The notes below the pieces were generated by a model. That model had not been told where the DNA came from. It searched no databases and was given only the letters and a program-made list of their open reading frames with translations. Below are positions 1 to 6,206 of a DNA stretch of 10,722 nucleotides, in pieces (position 1 is the first letter of the stretch; each line of letters opens with the position of its first letter). The stretch spans positions 1 to 10,722 of the forward strand of contig DFBV01000074.1 in NCBI GenBank assembly GCA_002366755.1. The letters are read 5' to 3'. Source of the DNA: Anaerolineales bacterium UBA3071 (lineage in GTDB: Bacteria; Chloroflexota; Anaerolineae; UBA3071). A program made the translations under genes and the position numbers.

Positions 1-77
1 AGCACCCGCACCGCCTGCAGGAAGAAGAGCAGCACGGCGGTGGCCTCAATGGCCCGGAATGCGTGTCGTTTGTTCAT
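1..77 (-). CDS. Partial membrane protein, N-terminal 25 residues only
   Basis: The minus strand has an ATG at 77-75 and stays open to the window edge. The readable product starts MNKRHAFRAIEATAVLLFFL and continues QAVRVL. It has a short basic N terminus followed by a hydrophobic stretch from about residue 9, as expected for a first transmembrane helix or an uncleaved signal anchor. The start is well supported: a strong ribosome binding site (AAAGGAGA, 86-93 on the plus strand as its complement) lies about 8 bases upstream of the ATG. The rest of the gene is outside the window, so the family cannot be named. Two GC-rich hairpins lie in its upstream region (125-184). That the frame is real is fairly sure; its function is unknown. 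Confidence 0.6.
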   Translation of the reverse strand, partial: MNKRHAFRAIEATAVLLFFLQAVRV

Positions 78-124
78 GGTTTGGTCTCCTTTCGGCCCTT
101 ACCAGCATCTCAAATGATTATGAA

Positions 125-140
125 GGGGCGTCCGCGCCCC
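125..140. repeat. GC hairpin, first of a pair
   Basis: GGGGCG and CGCCCC flank the 4-base loop TCCG, giving a perfect 6-bp stem. On the plus strand it is followed by GTTTG, so it could act as a weak terminator there. The same stem recurs at 169-184 with another loop. The two are spaced 44 bases apart in the upstream region of the partial membrane-protein gene. They resemble short REP-like palindromes. Confidence 0.45.
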
Positions 141-168
141 GTTTGCGTGGCTTACAGCACCGGGTGAC

Positions 169-184
169 GGGGCGAAGACGCCCC
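169..184. repeat. GC hairpin, second of a pair
   Basis: This has the same 6-bp stem, GGGGCG/CGCCCC, as the hairpin at 125-140, here with the loop AAGA. Identical stems with different loops suggest either REP-like repeats or two matched structural elements in one leader. Confidence 0.45.
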
Positions 185-305
185 TTGGTAACAATGGTTG
201 ATCAACTCACCCGCGGCTCGCGTTCCTCTCCCGTTGCATGGCCATTGAATGAATTCGACGGCTGCTACGGCAAACCGGTTCGAAACCCGTTGATCCAGGC
301 AATCG

Positions 306-325
306 AACCCGCTTGAGCGGGTTTT
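306..325 (+). terminator. Plus-strand intrinsic terminator-like hairpin without a visible gene
   Basis: AACCCGC-TTGA-GCGGGTTTT forms a 7-bp stem if the two A-T pairs at the base are counted (5 of the pairs are G-C), with a tetraloop and a four-T tract. The T-tract is on the plus strand; on the minus strand there are only two Ts. No plus-strand gene ends nearby, so the transcript it would terminate is unidentified. Confidence 0.5.
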
Positions 326-403
326 CTGTATCAGGCCCTGAATTCATTCGGGGCCTCACCGACGCGGCCCCCTCCACCATCCCAGAATCTCGAATGGGTA
401 GCA

Positions 404-420
404 GGCCAACCGCGTTGGCC
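404..420 (-). terminator. Hairpin immediately after the 165-residue gene
   Basis: GGCCAAC-CGC-GTTGGCC is a perfect 7-bp stem with a 3-base loop, starting 4 bases after the TGA stop of the gene at 425. There is no T-tract, so it may act as a weak terminator or as a 3'-end stabiliser rather than a classical intrinsic terminator. Confidence 0.4.
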
Positions 421-424
421 GTCA

Positions 425-922
425 TCAGGCCAGAGACTCATCAGTCATCAGGTATTTCTTGAGGCGGCTGATCAGATCTCGAAGGAGAGCGAGGAAATCA
501 TCGTCTATTTGCCATCGTTGACCGTCTGCATCAATGTAGACTGGTCGAGGAGGCCTTGCCGGTGGGTGCATCCGTTCCCGCTGGTATGGTGGTAGCTGCC
601 AGTAGGCATCCCAGGCCTCACATGCTGTTCGATGCTTCTCCACGAAATCGCGCCGCCACTGCGAAAGTGCACTCAGCCAGGCTTCTAGGGTGCGCAGGAC
701 ATTACCTTCTCGACAGCGGGCACGCGCCTTCAACAGCAATCGAACCTCTCGCCGGCGGCGTCTATCGGCAAGGTAGATTTCCTGGTCGGTAGGTGGGTCG
801 CGGGGTGCTCTCATGCAACCGCCACCGGCGTAGTTAGCTATTGCTTCTGGATCGACGTCTTGCAGCAAGGACAATCGCTCTCGCATGAACTGCAACTCAC
901 TCAGTTCTGTCACCCCTTTCAA
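425..922 (-). CDS. Hypothetical protein, 165 residues
   Basis: I do not recognise this protein. It has no transmembrane segment or signal peptide. It is rich in Arg, Glu and Trp: a charged helical stretch (about residues 50-115, with basic RRRRR at about 54-58), then a proline-rich linker (PPARPPRP, about 120-127), then a short strand-like VYIDADGQRWQIDDDF and a C-terminal helix ending KKYLMTDESLA. The 922 start is a TTG with a purine-rich GAGAGG about 13 bases upstream. A GTG at 913 and an ATG at 886 (GTGAG 9 bases upstream) are alternatives, so up to 12 N-terminal residues are uncertain. It lies 144 bases downstream of the 89-residue gene on the same strand and could share its transcript. 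The unbroken frame and sensible composition suggest a real gene, but its function is unknown. Confidence 0.6.
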   Translation of the reverse strand: MKGVTELSELQFMRERLSLLQDVDPEAIANYAGGGCMRAPRDPPTDQEIYLADRRRRREVRLLLKARARCREGNVLRTLEAWLSALSQWRRDFVEKHRTACEAWDAYWQLPPYQRERMHPPARPPRPVYIDADGQRWQIDDDFLALLRDLISRLKKYLMTDESLA

Positions 923-1066
923 GTTTAAGAAGAGACCTCTCGACTTCAGCGATCAGGAAAGGCAGATTGGGTCTGGTGAAGCTGAGATCAGGGGCGGGAA
1001 CACGATGATGCCGCATGTCGGGGGGAATGTGCTTGTGGTGAGAGGAGAACAGGGAATTTGGCGGCG

Positions 1067-1336
1067 TCATGCTGCTACGGCGGACCTGATTTGGATAGCT
1101 ATGGGTTGCCTAGCGATCAGTTGGTGATACTTTTCATCCAGGCTGAGCAAGGTCTTGTACAACGCCAGCCACTCCACGAATTCCATGCGATACTCGTCGA
1201 GCGCTTCGGATTTTTCCAGTTCCGCGCGCGTCATCGCCTGATAGAAATCCTCAGACTTGACCCCAAATTTCTCCTCGAAGCTCCGGAGTTTCCCTTCCAG
1301 AATTCCCATGCCCTTGAGCAAGTCCAGCAAGAGCAT
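1067..1336 (-). CDS. Small acidic alpha-helical protein, 89 residues
   Basis: The product is MLLLDLLKGMGILEGKLRSF and onwards, predicted all-helical and charged, with a central acidic/aromatic block (ALDEYRMEFVEWLALYKTLL) and no membrane segment. The start is well fixed. A promoter at 1380-1408 puts the transcript start near 1373, and GGGAG lies 7 bases before the second of two adjacent ATG codons. The same frame is open further upstream to 1507, but that extension lies upstream of the transcript start and reads through the octamer repeat, so it is not coding. I have seen similar small proteins of the type FEEKYGMxSEDFY...DEYRMEFIEWLALY as orphans or beside small toxin-like genes, but this is a recollection and not a demonstrated assignment. 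The function is unknown. Confidence 0.7.
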   Translation of the reverse strand: MLLLDLLKGMGILEGKLRSFEEKFGVKSEDFYQAMTRAELEKSEALDEYRMEFVEWLALYKTLLSLDEKYHQLIARQPIAIQIRSAVAA

Positions 1337-1379
1337 CATCTGTCTCCCATTCACCTTGATGCACGTTCCCGGCGAGAGA

Positions 1380-1408
1380 ATTGTAACACAAAGACAAGCA
1401 TTGGTCAA
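1380..1408 (-). promoter_or_regulatory. Sigma-70-type promoter of the 89-residue gene
   Basis: Read on the minus strand, the -35 is TTGACC (1408-1403), the spacer is 17 bases and the -10 is TACAAT (1385-1380). Each hexamer differs from consensus at one position. The predicted transcript start is about 1373, which leaves a leader of about 37 bases before the ATG at 1336. Confidence 0.7.
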
Positions 1409-1450
1409 TGCTGATGACTGAGACTTTGGTCTCCTTTCTGCTGGTGGAGT

Positions 1451-1537
1451 GATAGATTGGTGTATTGGTATATTGGTAGACCGACCAGCAGTCAACCAAT
1501 CTGCCAATCTACCAATTCACCAATCCACCAACCTACC
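1451..1537. repeat. Inverted octamer-repeat element, copy A
   Basis: The left arm is made of 8-bp units of the type GATTGGTG, TATTGGTA, TATTGGTA. After a non-repetitive centre of about 17 bases (around 1480-1494) the right arm has the complementary type: CCAATCTG, CCAATCTA, CCAATTCA, CCAATCCA, CCAACCTA. The arms can pair over roughly 30 bases. The right arm runs into the TAG stop codon (1535-1533) of the helicase-associated gene. The same architecture recurs at 3831-3904 and 8937-9014. On the minus strand it could fold as a 3'-end stem-loop. Confidence 0.75.
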
Positions 1538-3815
1538 TCAACCTGTCGCTGACCTTCATCCCCCGCTCCGCCAGCAGCTTACGCAGCGTCTCCAGCTTCT
1601 GCTCGTGCACCATGGCCAGCGCTTTGCGCGCACTGGGCTTGAAGCGAGAGAGGTACGGCCCCACCTCCGGATCGGCCAGCAACTCGCGCAGCGTCTCCTC
1701 GTTCTTGACCTGCAAGAGCGTCAATGGAGACAAAGCCGCATCGCCGAAATGATGCCCCCAGGCCTTGATGCGCAGCACCAGCCGTTCGGGCAATGGCCCG
1801 CGGTGCAGTTTTCCCAACTCCTGCAGGAGGGCCGGCACCCCATCGAAGTGGCCTCGGAGCGCTGCCTGTACTGCACTCTCCGTGATGCGGTACAGGCCAT
1901 CGGAGGGCTCGGCCAGGCGGCTCAAGCGGCCCTGCAGATGCAGACTGGGCACGGCGTGTACGAAAGACAACACCCCCTCCTCATCGGCGAAGACCGCATT
2001 CACGTCAGCGTCGGGCTGATCAGTGGAGACCGTAGGCAGGATGTCCCGCTCCAGCAAGCCTACCAGCACGTCGGCAGCGTTGCCCTCCTTGACCAACGCC
2101 ACCGTAGGCGAGACCCGATGGGAAAGATGGCAGCCTACCCGCTCGTCGGCCAGAAGCTTATCCAGCATGGCCGGGCTGGTCGCCTGACACAACGAAACGT
2201 GATCGCGGAACACGATGCGTTCATGCAACGCCCCCCATTCCTGCAAAGAACGGAGCACGTTTTGGGGCACCTCGGTCCGGACTTCCTCTGTCAGAAGATG
2301 CAGGATCTCCTTGGTCCCGTAGCCCACCTGCTGGGCACGATAGACCGAATCCTGCGAGAGATGATACTCGAACGCGCCACGCTCCGCCTTGATACGGTGG
2401 GCAAATATCTCCAGGCGGGCCAGGAGGGACAGAGGCACCGGTCCCAGGGCGAAGATCTGGAAATTGGGCTGCACGATGATCCGCCCCTGATCCGCAGAAG
2501 CGGCTTCGGCTGGGGCCATGCCCAGGGCGCGGGCTCCCTCCCGCGTGATACGGAAGCTGCCCGGTTGCCCCTCCCTCATCCCCATGTCCACGACGCCCAG
2601 CCAGAACAGCGGGCCGATTAGCGCGTTGTCCACGAAGCTCCTTTCGAGCTGCGTAAGCTGCGCGGCCATCATCTCCCCACTCCTATACCAGTGGCCATCA
2701 ATGTAGCCGGAGCTTCGGCTGGACACGACGTTGCGGTCTCTGACCAAGAAGTCAGGATCAGTGGCCACCAGCCGGCTCAGCAGTAGCCCCACCGAAAGCC
2801 ACGTGTCGGACGGAAGCGTGCGCAGGAAATCCAACAAGGCACTACGACCCTGCTGCCGGTCGGCCAGACTGGCGAGACGCAGGTCCTGAAGCTCATCCCA
2901 ACGCTTGCTCCTCTCCCAGGTTCGCACACACAGCCCTAATTGCTCTGCTGCGGAACCGGACCAGACATCGGGCACCTGCAGACTGCCACCCTTGGGGACC
3001 AATCGAGGCCCGTCGCGGATGGCCAGTTCCATATCCTCCAGCAAGATCCGCAAGAAGAAGAGGCGGCCAGCGTCCGTCTCGCTCGCCGCTTCGGCGAGAT
3101 CGGGCTCAGGCTCGATCAGCACGCCGTTGACGCGCTTGAGGTGGCGCTTGCCCACCGTGCCGGCCTGGATGAAAGTGACTTCGTTCTGGCGTAGGTCGAG
3201 CCAGTAGAGCAGGAGGTCGCGCAGAAAGATGTCGGGGGCAGTGGCGCGACGCTCGCCGATGTCAGCCGGATCAATCTCCAGAGAGGGCTGAGCCGGCTCG
3301 GGCAGGAAGGGGCGTATCGCTGGGGGGACGTAGATCACCGATCCCGGGTTGAAGTTGAGTTTGTATGTAACACTCCTGTGAACTACGGAGGGGACTTTGG
3401 TGAACACCAGCCCGTGTAGCGTCAACCGGGCGATGACATCAGAGAAGACGCGAGAATCCAACCGAGGAGGGACGTTACTGCCATACGATCGGTGCCAGTA
3501 TCCCCCCCACTTCTGCGACGATTGCTCAGCGGCCAGCCCATCCCGCACCACCTCCTGGCGCAAACTGATGGTGTCCGCCTCGCCACCGCGCAGCAGCAGC
3601 CGATTCAGCACGGCCCTGTCCAGTTCCGACAACTCCGCCAGCGATGCCTTGACACAGGCTTCGGTGAAGAAGTGGCGGCGCATCAGCGGCACCAATGTCG
3701 CCTTGCGCAGCTTCCTGCCCCTCTCATCGCAGATGTCCAGACCGTTATGCTCGGCGATCTTCAGCAGCGTATGGTAGTTGTACTCTTTCAGAAGCCCGAT
3801 CAGCTCATCACTCAT
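1533..3815 (-). CDS. Helicase-associated protein with two tandem XPB N-terminal-like domains
   Basis: This 760-residue protein is the third gene of the XPB operon. Residues about 4-48 form a SAP-like helical start (LLKEYNYHTLLKIAEHNGL). Then come winged-helix-like segments ending at YVPPAIRPFLP (162-172) and a central block with FVDNALIGPLFWLGVVDMG (394-412). A Helicase_C_3 / XPB-Ssl2 N-terminal-like domain at about 445-596 contains IIVQPNFQIFALGP and YHLSQDSVYRAQQVG. A second, more diverged copy lies at about 612-741 (YRITESAVQAALRGHF, PLPERLVLRIKAW). No helicase Walker motifs and no obvious nuclease motif are visible, so it is probably a partner of the helicase. Mycobacterium Rv0862c, next to the XPB helicase Rv0861c, is the nearest known arrangement I recall. 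An ATG at 3815 is preferred over a GTG at 3827 because GTGAG lies 7 bases upstream of it. The TAG stop lies in repeat copy A. Confidence 0.85.
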   Translation of the reverse strand: MSDELIGLLKEYNYHTLLKIAEHNGLDICDERGRKLRKATLVPLMRRHFFTEACVKASLAELSELDRAVLNRLLLRGGEADTISLRQEVVRDGLAAEQSSQKWGGYWHRSYGSNVPPRLDSRVFSDVIARLTLHGLVFTKVPSVVHRSVTYKLNFNPGSVIYVPPAIRPFLPEPAQPSLEIDPADIGERRATAPDIFLRDLLLYWLDLRQNEVTFIQAGTVGKRHLKRVNGVLIEPEPDLAEAASETDAGRLFFLRILLEDMELAIRDGPRLVPKGGSLQVPDVWSGSAAEQLGLCVRTWERSKRWDELQDLRLASLADRQQGRSALLDFLRTLPSDTWLSVGLLLSRLVATDPDFLVRDRNVVSSRSSGYIDGHWYRSGEMMAAQLTQLERSFVDNALIGPLFWLGVVDMGMREGQPGSFRITREGARALGMAPAEAASADQGRIIVQPNFQIFALGPVPLSLLARLEIFAHRIKAERGAFEYHLSQDSVYRAQQVGYGTKEILHLLTEEVRTEVPQNVLRSLQEWGALHERIVFRDHVSLCQATSPAMLDKLLADERVGCHLSHRVSPTVALVKEGNAADVLVGLLERDILPTVSTDQPDADVNAVFADEEGVLSFVHAVPSLHLQGRLSRLAEPSDGLYRITESAVQAALRGHFDGVPALLQELGKLHRGPLPERLVLRIKAWGHHFGDAALSPLTLLQVKNEETLRELLADPEVGPYLSRFKPSARKALAMVHEQKLETLRKLLAERGMKVSDRLR

Positions 3816-3830
3816 GCTTACGCTCACTTT

Positions 3831-3904
3831 GGCACACTGGCAAGCTGGTAGACATCGGATGGTGACCAGTTCACCAATCCACCAGTCTGCCAGCCTACCA
3901 ACCC
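3831..3904. repeat. Inverted octamer-repeat element, copy B
   Basis: The left arm has units such as ACTGGCAA and GCTGGTAG. The right arm has CCAGTTCA, CCAATCCA, CCAGTCTG, CCAGCCTA and CCAACCCT. The centre is around GACATCGGATGGTGA. The units are diverged from copy A, but the period of 8 and the inverted layout are the same. It fills the gap between the SWIM gene and the helicase-associated gene and overlaps the end of the SWIM gene, including its TAG stop. Confidence 0.7.
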
Positions 3905-6165
3905 TTCGGTGTATAGCCCCCCTGCACCAGCTCTTCCATCAGCAGCTTCGCCGAGGAACGGGGGATGATGACCAGGCGGGGCGAGACCTCGGCGACGATG
4001 TGTCGTGCCAGCGAAGTCCCCGCCTTCAGTTCCCGCAGGGCGAAGTCATCGGCGAACTCAATGACGGTCAGGTTCTTGTAGAGGCGCACACGCCCGTAGT
4101 TGGCCCACCACTCTGTGAACCTCTCCCGCGTGGATTCGGGTAGCGGGACGGCCAGGTGCTCCTCCCAACCACGCAACAGATCCTCCAGCGTCAGGCCGCT
4201 CTCGAAAGCCTCGTGGACGGCCTCCTTGCTCAGCCGGTAGACAAAGCGCTGTGGTGTGGCCTCCTCCAGCTTGCCGATGCGATCCAGCAGGCTGTGGGCC
4301 TCAGCGCCGATACTGCTGGGCCGTACGGCGATGGTCATCTCCGCTCCGTCCACGGAGACGGCATCCTCCAGGGCGGGAACAGCCACAGCCTCCGCCGCAA
4401 CCACGGGGACCCGATCCCAAAGGAAGTCAGCCAGACCCAGGGGACGAAAAGCCACCAGTTCGCCGTCCCGACGGCATAGCTCCACCAGACCCAGCCAGTG
4501 CAGTGGCCCTTCGACGACGGCCCGCACGAAGTTTCCCTGGGCCAGGTTCCACTGCTCAGCATGCTCTCCATCGAGTCGCTTGCCAGTGATATCCGAGACG
4601 GCCCACCAACGGGCCTTGCCGCGGTACGTCCCGCTGGGCGCCGGGGGAAGGTCCGGGAAATCACTCCACACGCCGCGCAGCGGCCTCAGTATCTCATCCA
4701 GACCGGCCCATGTCCTGTCGAGCAGGCAGGCGCAAGCGCGAAGCACCAGGCCGCGGGCGCGAGCCAACTCTGTTCGCAGATTCGCCGGCTTGAAGGAGAT
4801 GTCACGAGCCGAGCGACGTAGCGACAGCCTTCCCGCACGCCGCTGCAAGTCGCTGATCTCGCTCCAGCTTTCGAGGCGGAAATAGGTTCGGGCCAGCATG
4901 GCTTGCTGCTCCGCTTCGGAATGGCGGAGGAATCGGTACACAATATCTCGCTGCACCCTCACAGGGCTACCCGGAGCCACCAGGCCCATCTCCAACAGCA
5001 AGTGGTAGATGAAATCCACCACATCCGGCCCTCCGCCGCAGAGAGGGGTGAGCGCTTCCATAGCCTCATCATCAAGAGCAAAGGGCAGCGGTGGGATGGT
5101 CAACGCAGCCTCAAGACCATAGTCCCAGGAGTATCGCCCCTGGAGTTGCACCAGCTCAACCGGAACGTAGTCCCAATCCTCCAGGACCTTGTACGAACGC
5201 TCCATGCGCGGGCGGGGCATGGGCGGGCGCAGATGCATCTCCTGCCGTGCCATGTGCTCCCACACGCGATGCACCGCGACCAGCAGCGCAGAAGGCGGCG
5301 AGACAACGATCTCGCCGGAGGGGAGGTTTGCTTTTTGGGCTTCGGCCAGCGGCGGCAGGCTGCAGCGAATGGCTGGAGGAAGCCGATACAACGGCCCGTG
5401 AACCCATCTTTTCCCCGCGAAGAAAGTCTCGGTAGTGGAAATCAGCAAGCCCTGCCCAGCAAGCGACATCAGCGCAGTATTGGCATCCTTGAGCGGGACC
5501 CGAAAGACAGGGGCAATGTCGTCGGCTGTTATGCCGCCCCCGCTGTCCAACAGCAGGACAGCCTGCAGGGCCATGCGCTCGGCCAGGGGAAGCCGCGCCA
5601 CGGCACTGGCTGTCTCCGCCGCAGCCCCGAGGCGAGGAGCGAGTGAGCGGGTGAGGTCTTCCTTGCGCGTGCCACGGATGGGCCAGCCGCGCCGCTTGAT
5701 GATGCGTCGCAGTTGCTGCATCTTGAGCGCGGACAGCATCTCACCCAGCTCGCGCTGCATTCGGGCGCGGCGCGCCTGGAAGCTCTCGCTGACCCACGGG
5801 GGAACCTTCGGTGTGCCTGGTGGAGGCGGAGACTCCTGCGTCTCCACCTCCAACTCCTCAGCTTTCACTTCCGTCACACGGAACTGATGCGGCTGGTGTA
5901 TCCAGGTCAGCAGCACTGCACCGACGTGCTTACAGTAGCCGCCCCAGTCATGGGGACAGGAACACGTGGCACCCACTCGGCCATCGGCCACCTCGATTTC
6001 CACATTGTAGAGACGAGTGCCTTGCACCTTGGCCACGAGCGTTGTCCCCAGGCAGCGAGCATCGCGCACGCGGTGACTACGGTAGTAGTTACGAGCCCTG
6101 CTCCATGAGCGGGGCGTGAAGAGTGAGGTGATGTCGTTTTCGGTTAGGGTTTGCAAGGTTCGCAT
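3895..6165 (-). CDS. SWIM zinc-finger protein with C-terminal XPB N-terminal-like domain
   Basis: This is the second gene of the XPB operon, 756 residues from the ATG at 6165. A SWIM zinc finger (CxCx7CxH) is visible in ATCSCPHDWGGYCKHVGAVL, with ligands Cys68, Cys70, Cys78 and His80. SWIM domains are known to bind DNA or proteins. Next come a SAP-like segment (about 140-178, LSALKMQQLRRIIKRRGWPI), a winged-helix-like part (about 192-268, ending YRLPPAIRCSLPP) and a central block (FVRAVVEGPLHWLGLVEL, 546-563). The last part, about 607-756, is an XPB N-terminal-like domain (YRLSKEAVHEAFESG, PLPESTRERFTEWWANYGRV). There are no motor motifs, so it is likely an accessory subunit of the neighbouring helicase. 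The frame is open upstream, and an ATG at 6207 overlaps the helicase stop (TAATG), allowing translational coupling. I prefer 6165 because the extra residues are encoded partly by a small tandem repeat. Neither start has a good ribosome binding site. Confidence 0.85.
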   Translation of the reverse strand: MRTLQTLTENDITSLFTPRSWSRARNYYRSHRVRDARCLGTTLVAKVQGTRLYNVEIEVADGRVGATCSCPHDWGGYCKHVGAVLLTWIHQPHQFRVTEVKAEELEVETQESPPPPGTPKVPPWVSESFQARRARMQRELGEMLSALKMQQLRRIIKRRGWPIRGTRKEDLTRSLAPRLGAAAETASAVARLPLAERMALQAVLLLDSGGGITADDIAPVFRVPLKDANTALMSLAGQGLLISTTETFFAGKRWVHGPLYRLPPAIRCSLPPLAEAQKANLPSGEIVVSPPSALLVAVHRVWEHMARQEMHLRPPMPRPRMERSYKVLEDWDYVPVELVQLQGRYSWDYGLEAALTIPPLPFALDDEAMEALTPLCGGGPDVVDFIYHLLLEMGLVAPGSPVRVQRDIVYRFLRHSEAEQQAMLARTYFRLESWSEISDLQRRAGRLSLRRSARDISFKPANLRTELARARGLVLRACACLLDRTWAGLDEILRPLRGVWSDFPDLPPAPSGTYRGKARWWAVSDITGKRLDGEHAEQWNLAQGNFVRAVVEGPLHWLGLVELCRRDGELVAFRPLGLADFLWDRVPVVAAEAVAVPALEDAVSVDGAEMTIAVRPSSIGAEAHSLLDRIGKLEEATPQRFVYRLSKEAVHEAFESGLTLEDLLRGWEEHLAVPLPESTRERFTEWWANYGRVRLYKNLTVIEFADDFALRELKAGTSLARHIVAEVSPRLVIIPRSSAKLLMEELVQGGYTPKGW

Positions 6166-6174
6166 GTCTGTTTC

Positions 6175-6188
6175 GGTATCAGGTATCA
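6175..6188. repeat. Two-unit heptamer repeat in the leader of the SWIM gene
   Basis: GGTATCA occurs twice head to tail between the helicase stop and the preferred start of the SWIM gene. It resembles the heptamer array in the membrane-protein gene (9865-9906), which uses units such as CGTGATA. Confidence 0.35.
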
Positions 6189-6206
6189 GTGACCGCATAT
6201 TGGCCA

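Larger units (their letters stand above)
78..424. other. Gene-free stretch with hairpins
   Basis: This stretch separates the partial membrane-protein gene from the 165-residue gene. I see no credible coding region. It holds two short GGGGCG/CGCCCC hairpins, a plus-strand terminator-like hairpin, a 10-bp inverted repeat (GAATGAATTC at 247-256 with its complement at 340-349), a GGCCCT/GGGGCC hairpin at 334-355, and a perfect 7-bp hairpin right after the stop of the 165-residue gene. A TTCGAAA sequence at 279-285 resembles a tRNA T-loop, but no complete tRNA fold can be built around it. Confidence 0.6.

Noticed and set aside
198..298. Possible tRNA or selenocysteine tRNA around GGTTCGAAACCC
   Set aside because: The T-stem has a mismatch (C276/C288). 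The only candidate acceptor pairing (198-206 with 289-297) has a mismatch and is 100 bases long, and no anticodon arm with a sensible loop can be drawn.
207..425. Minus-strand frame of 72 residues starting inside the stop of the 165-residue gene, containing GSTGFEPVCRSSRR
   Set aside because: It reads through hairpins and the plus-strand terminator-like element. GFEPV-type peptides are a common artefact of reading opposite tRNA-like TTCGAA sequences, and no ribosome binding site is present.
1337..1507. N-terminal extension of the 89-residue protein to 146 residues
   Set aside because: It lies upstream of the predicted transcript start at about 1373, and its first part (STNIPIHQSIT) is a translation of the octamer repeat.
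1496..1537. CRISPR-like array in the CCAAT repeats
   Set aside because: The units are 8 bp, contiguous and degenerate, with no spacers, and no cas gene is present.
1449..2621. Plus-strand frame of 390 residues
   Set aside because: It starts inside the octamer repeat and lies wholly opposite the helicase-associated gene, whose protein has recognisable domains. The translation is Gln/His/Leu-rich with no family features, as expected for the antisense of a high-GC gene.
4903..5646. Plus-strand frame of 247 residues
   Set aside because: It is opposite the SWIM gene, has no ribosome binding site or recognisable motif, and is rich in His, Gln and Arg.
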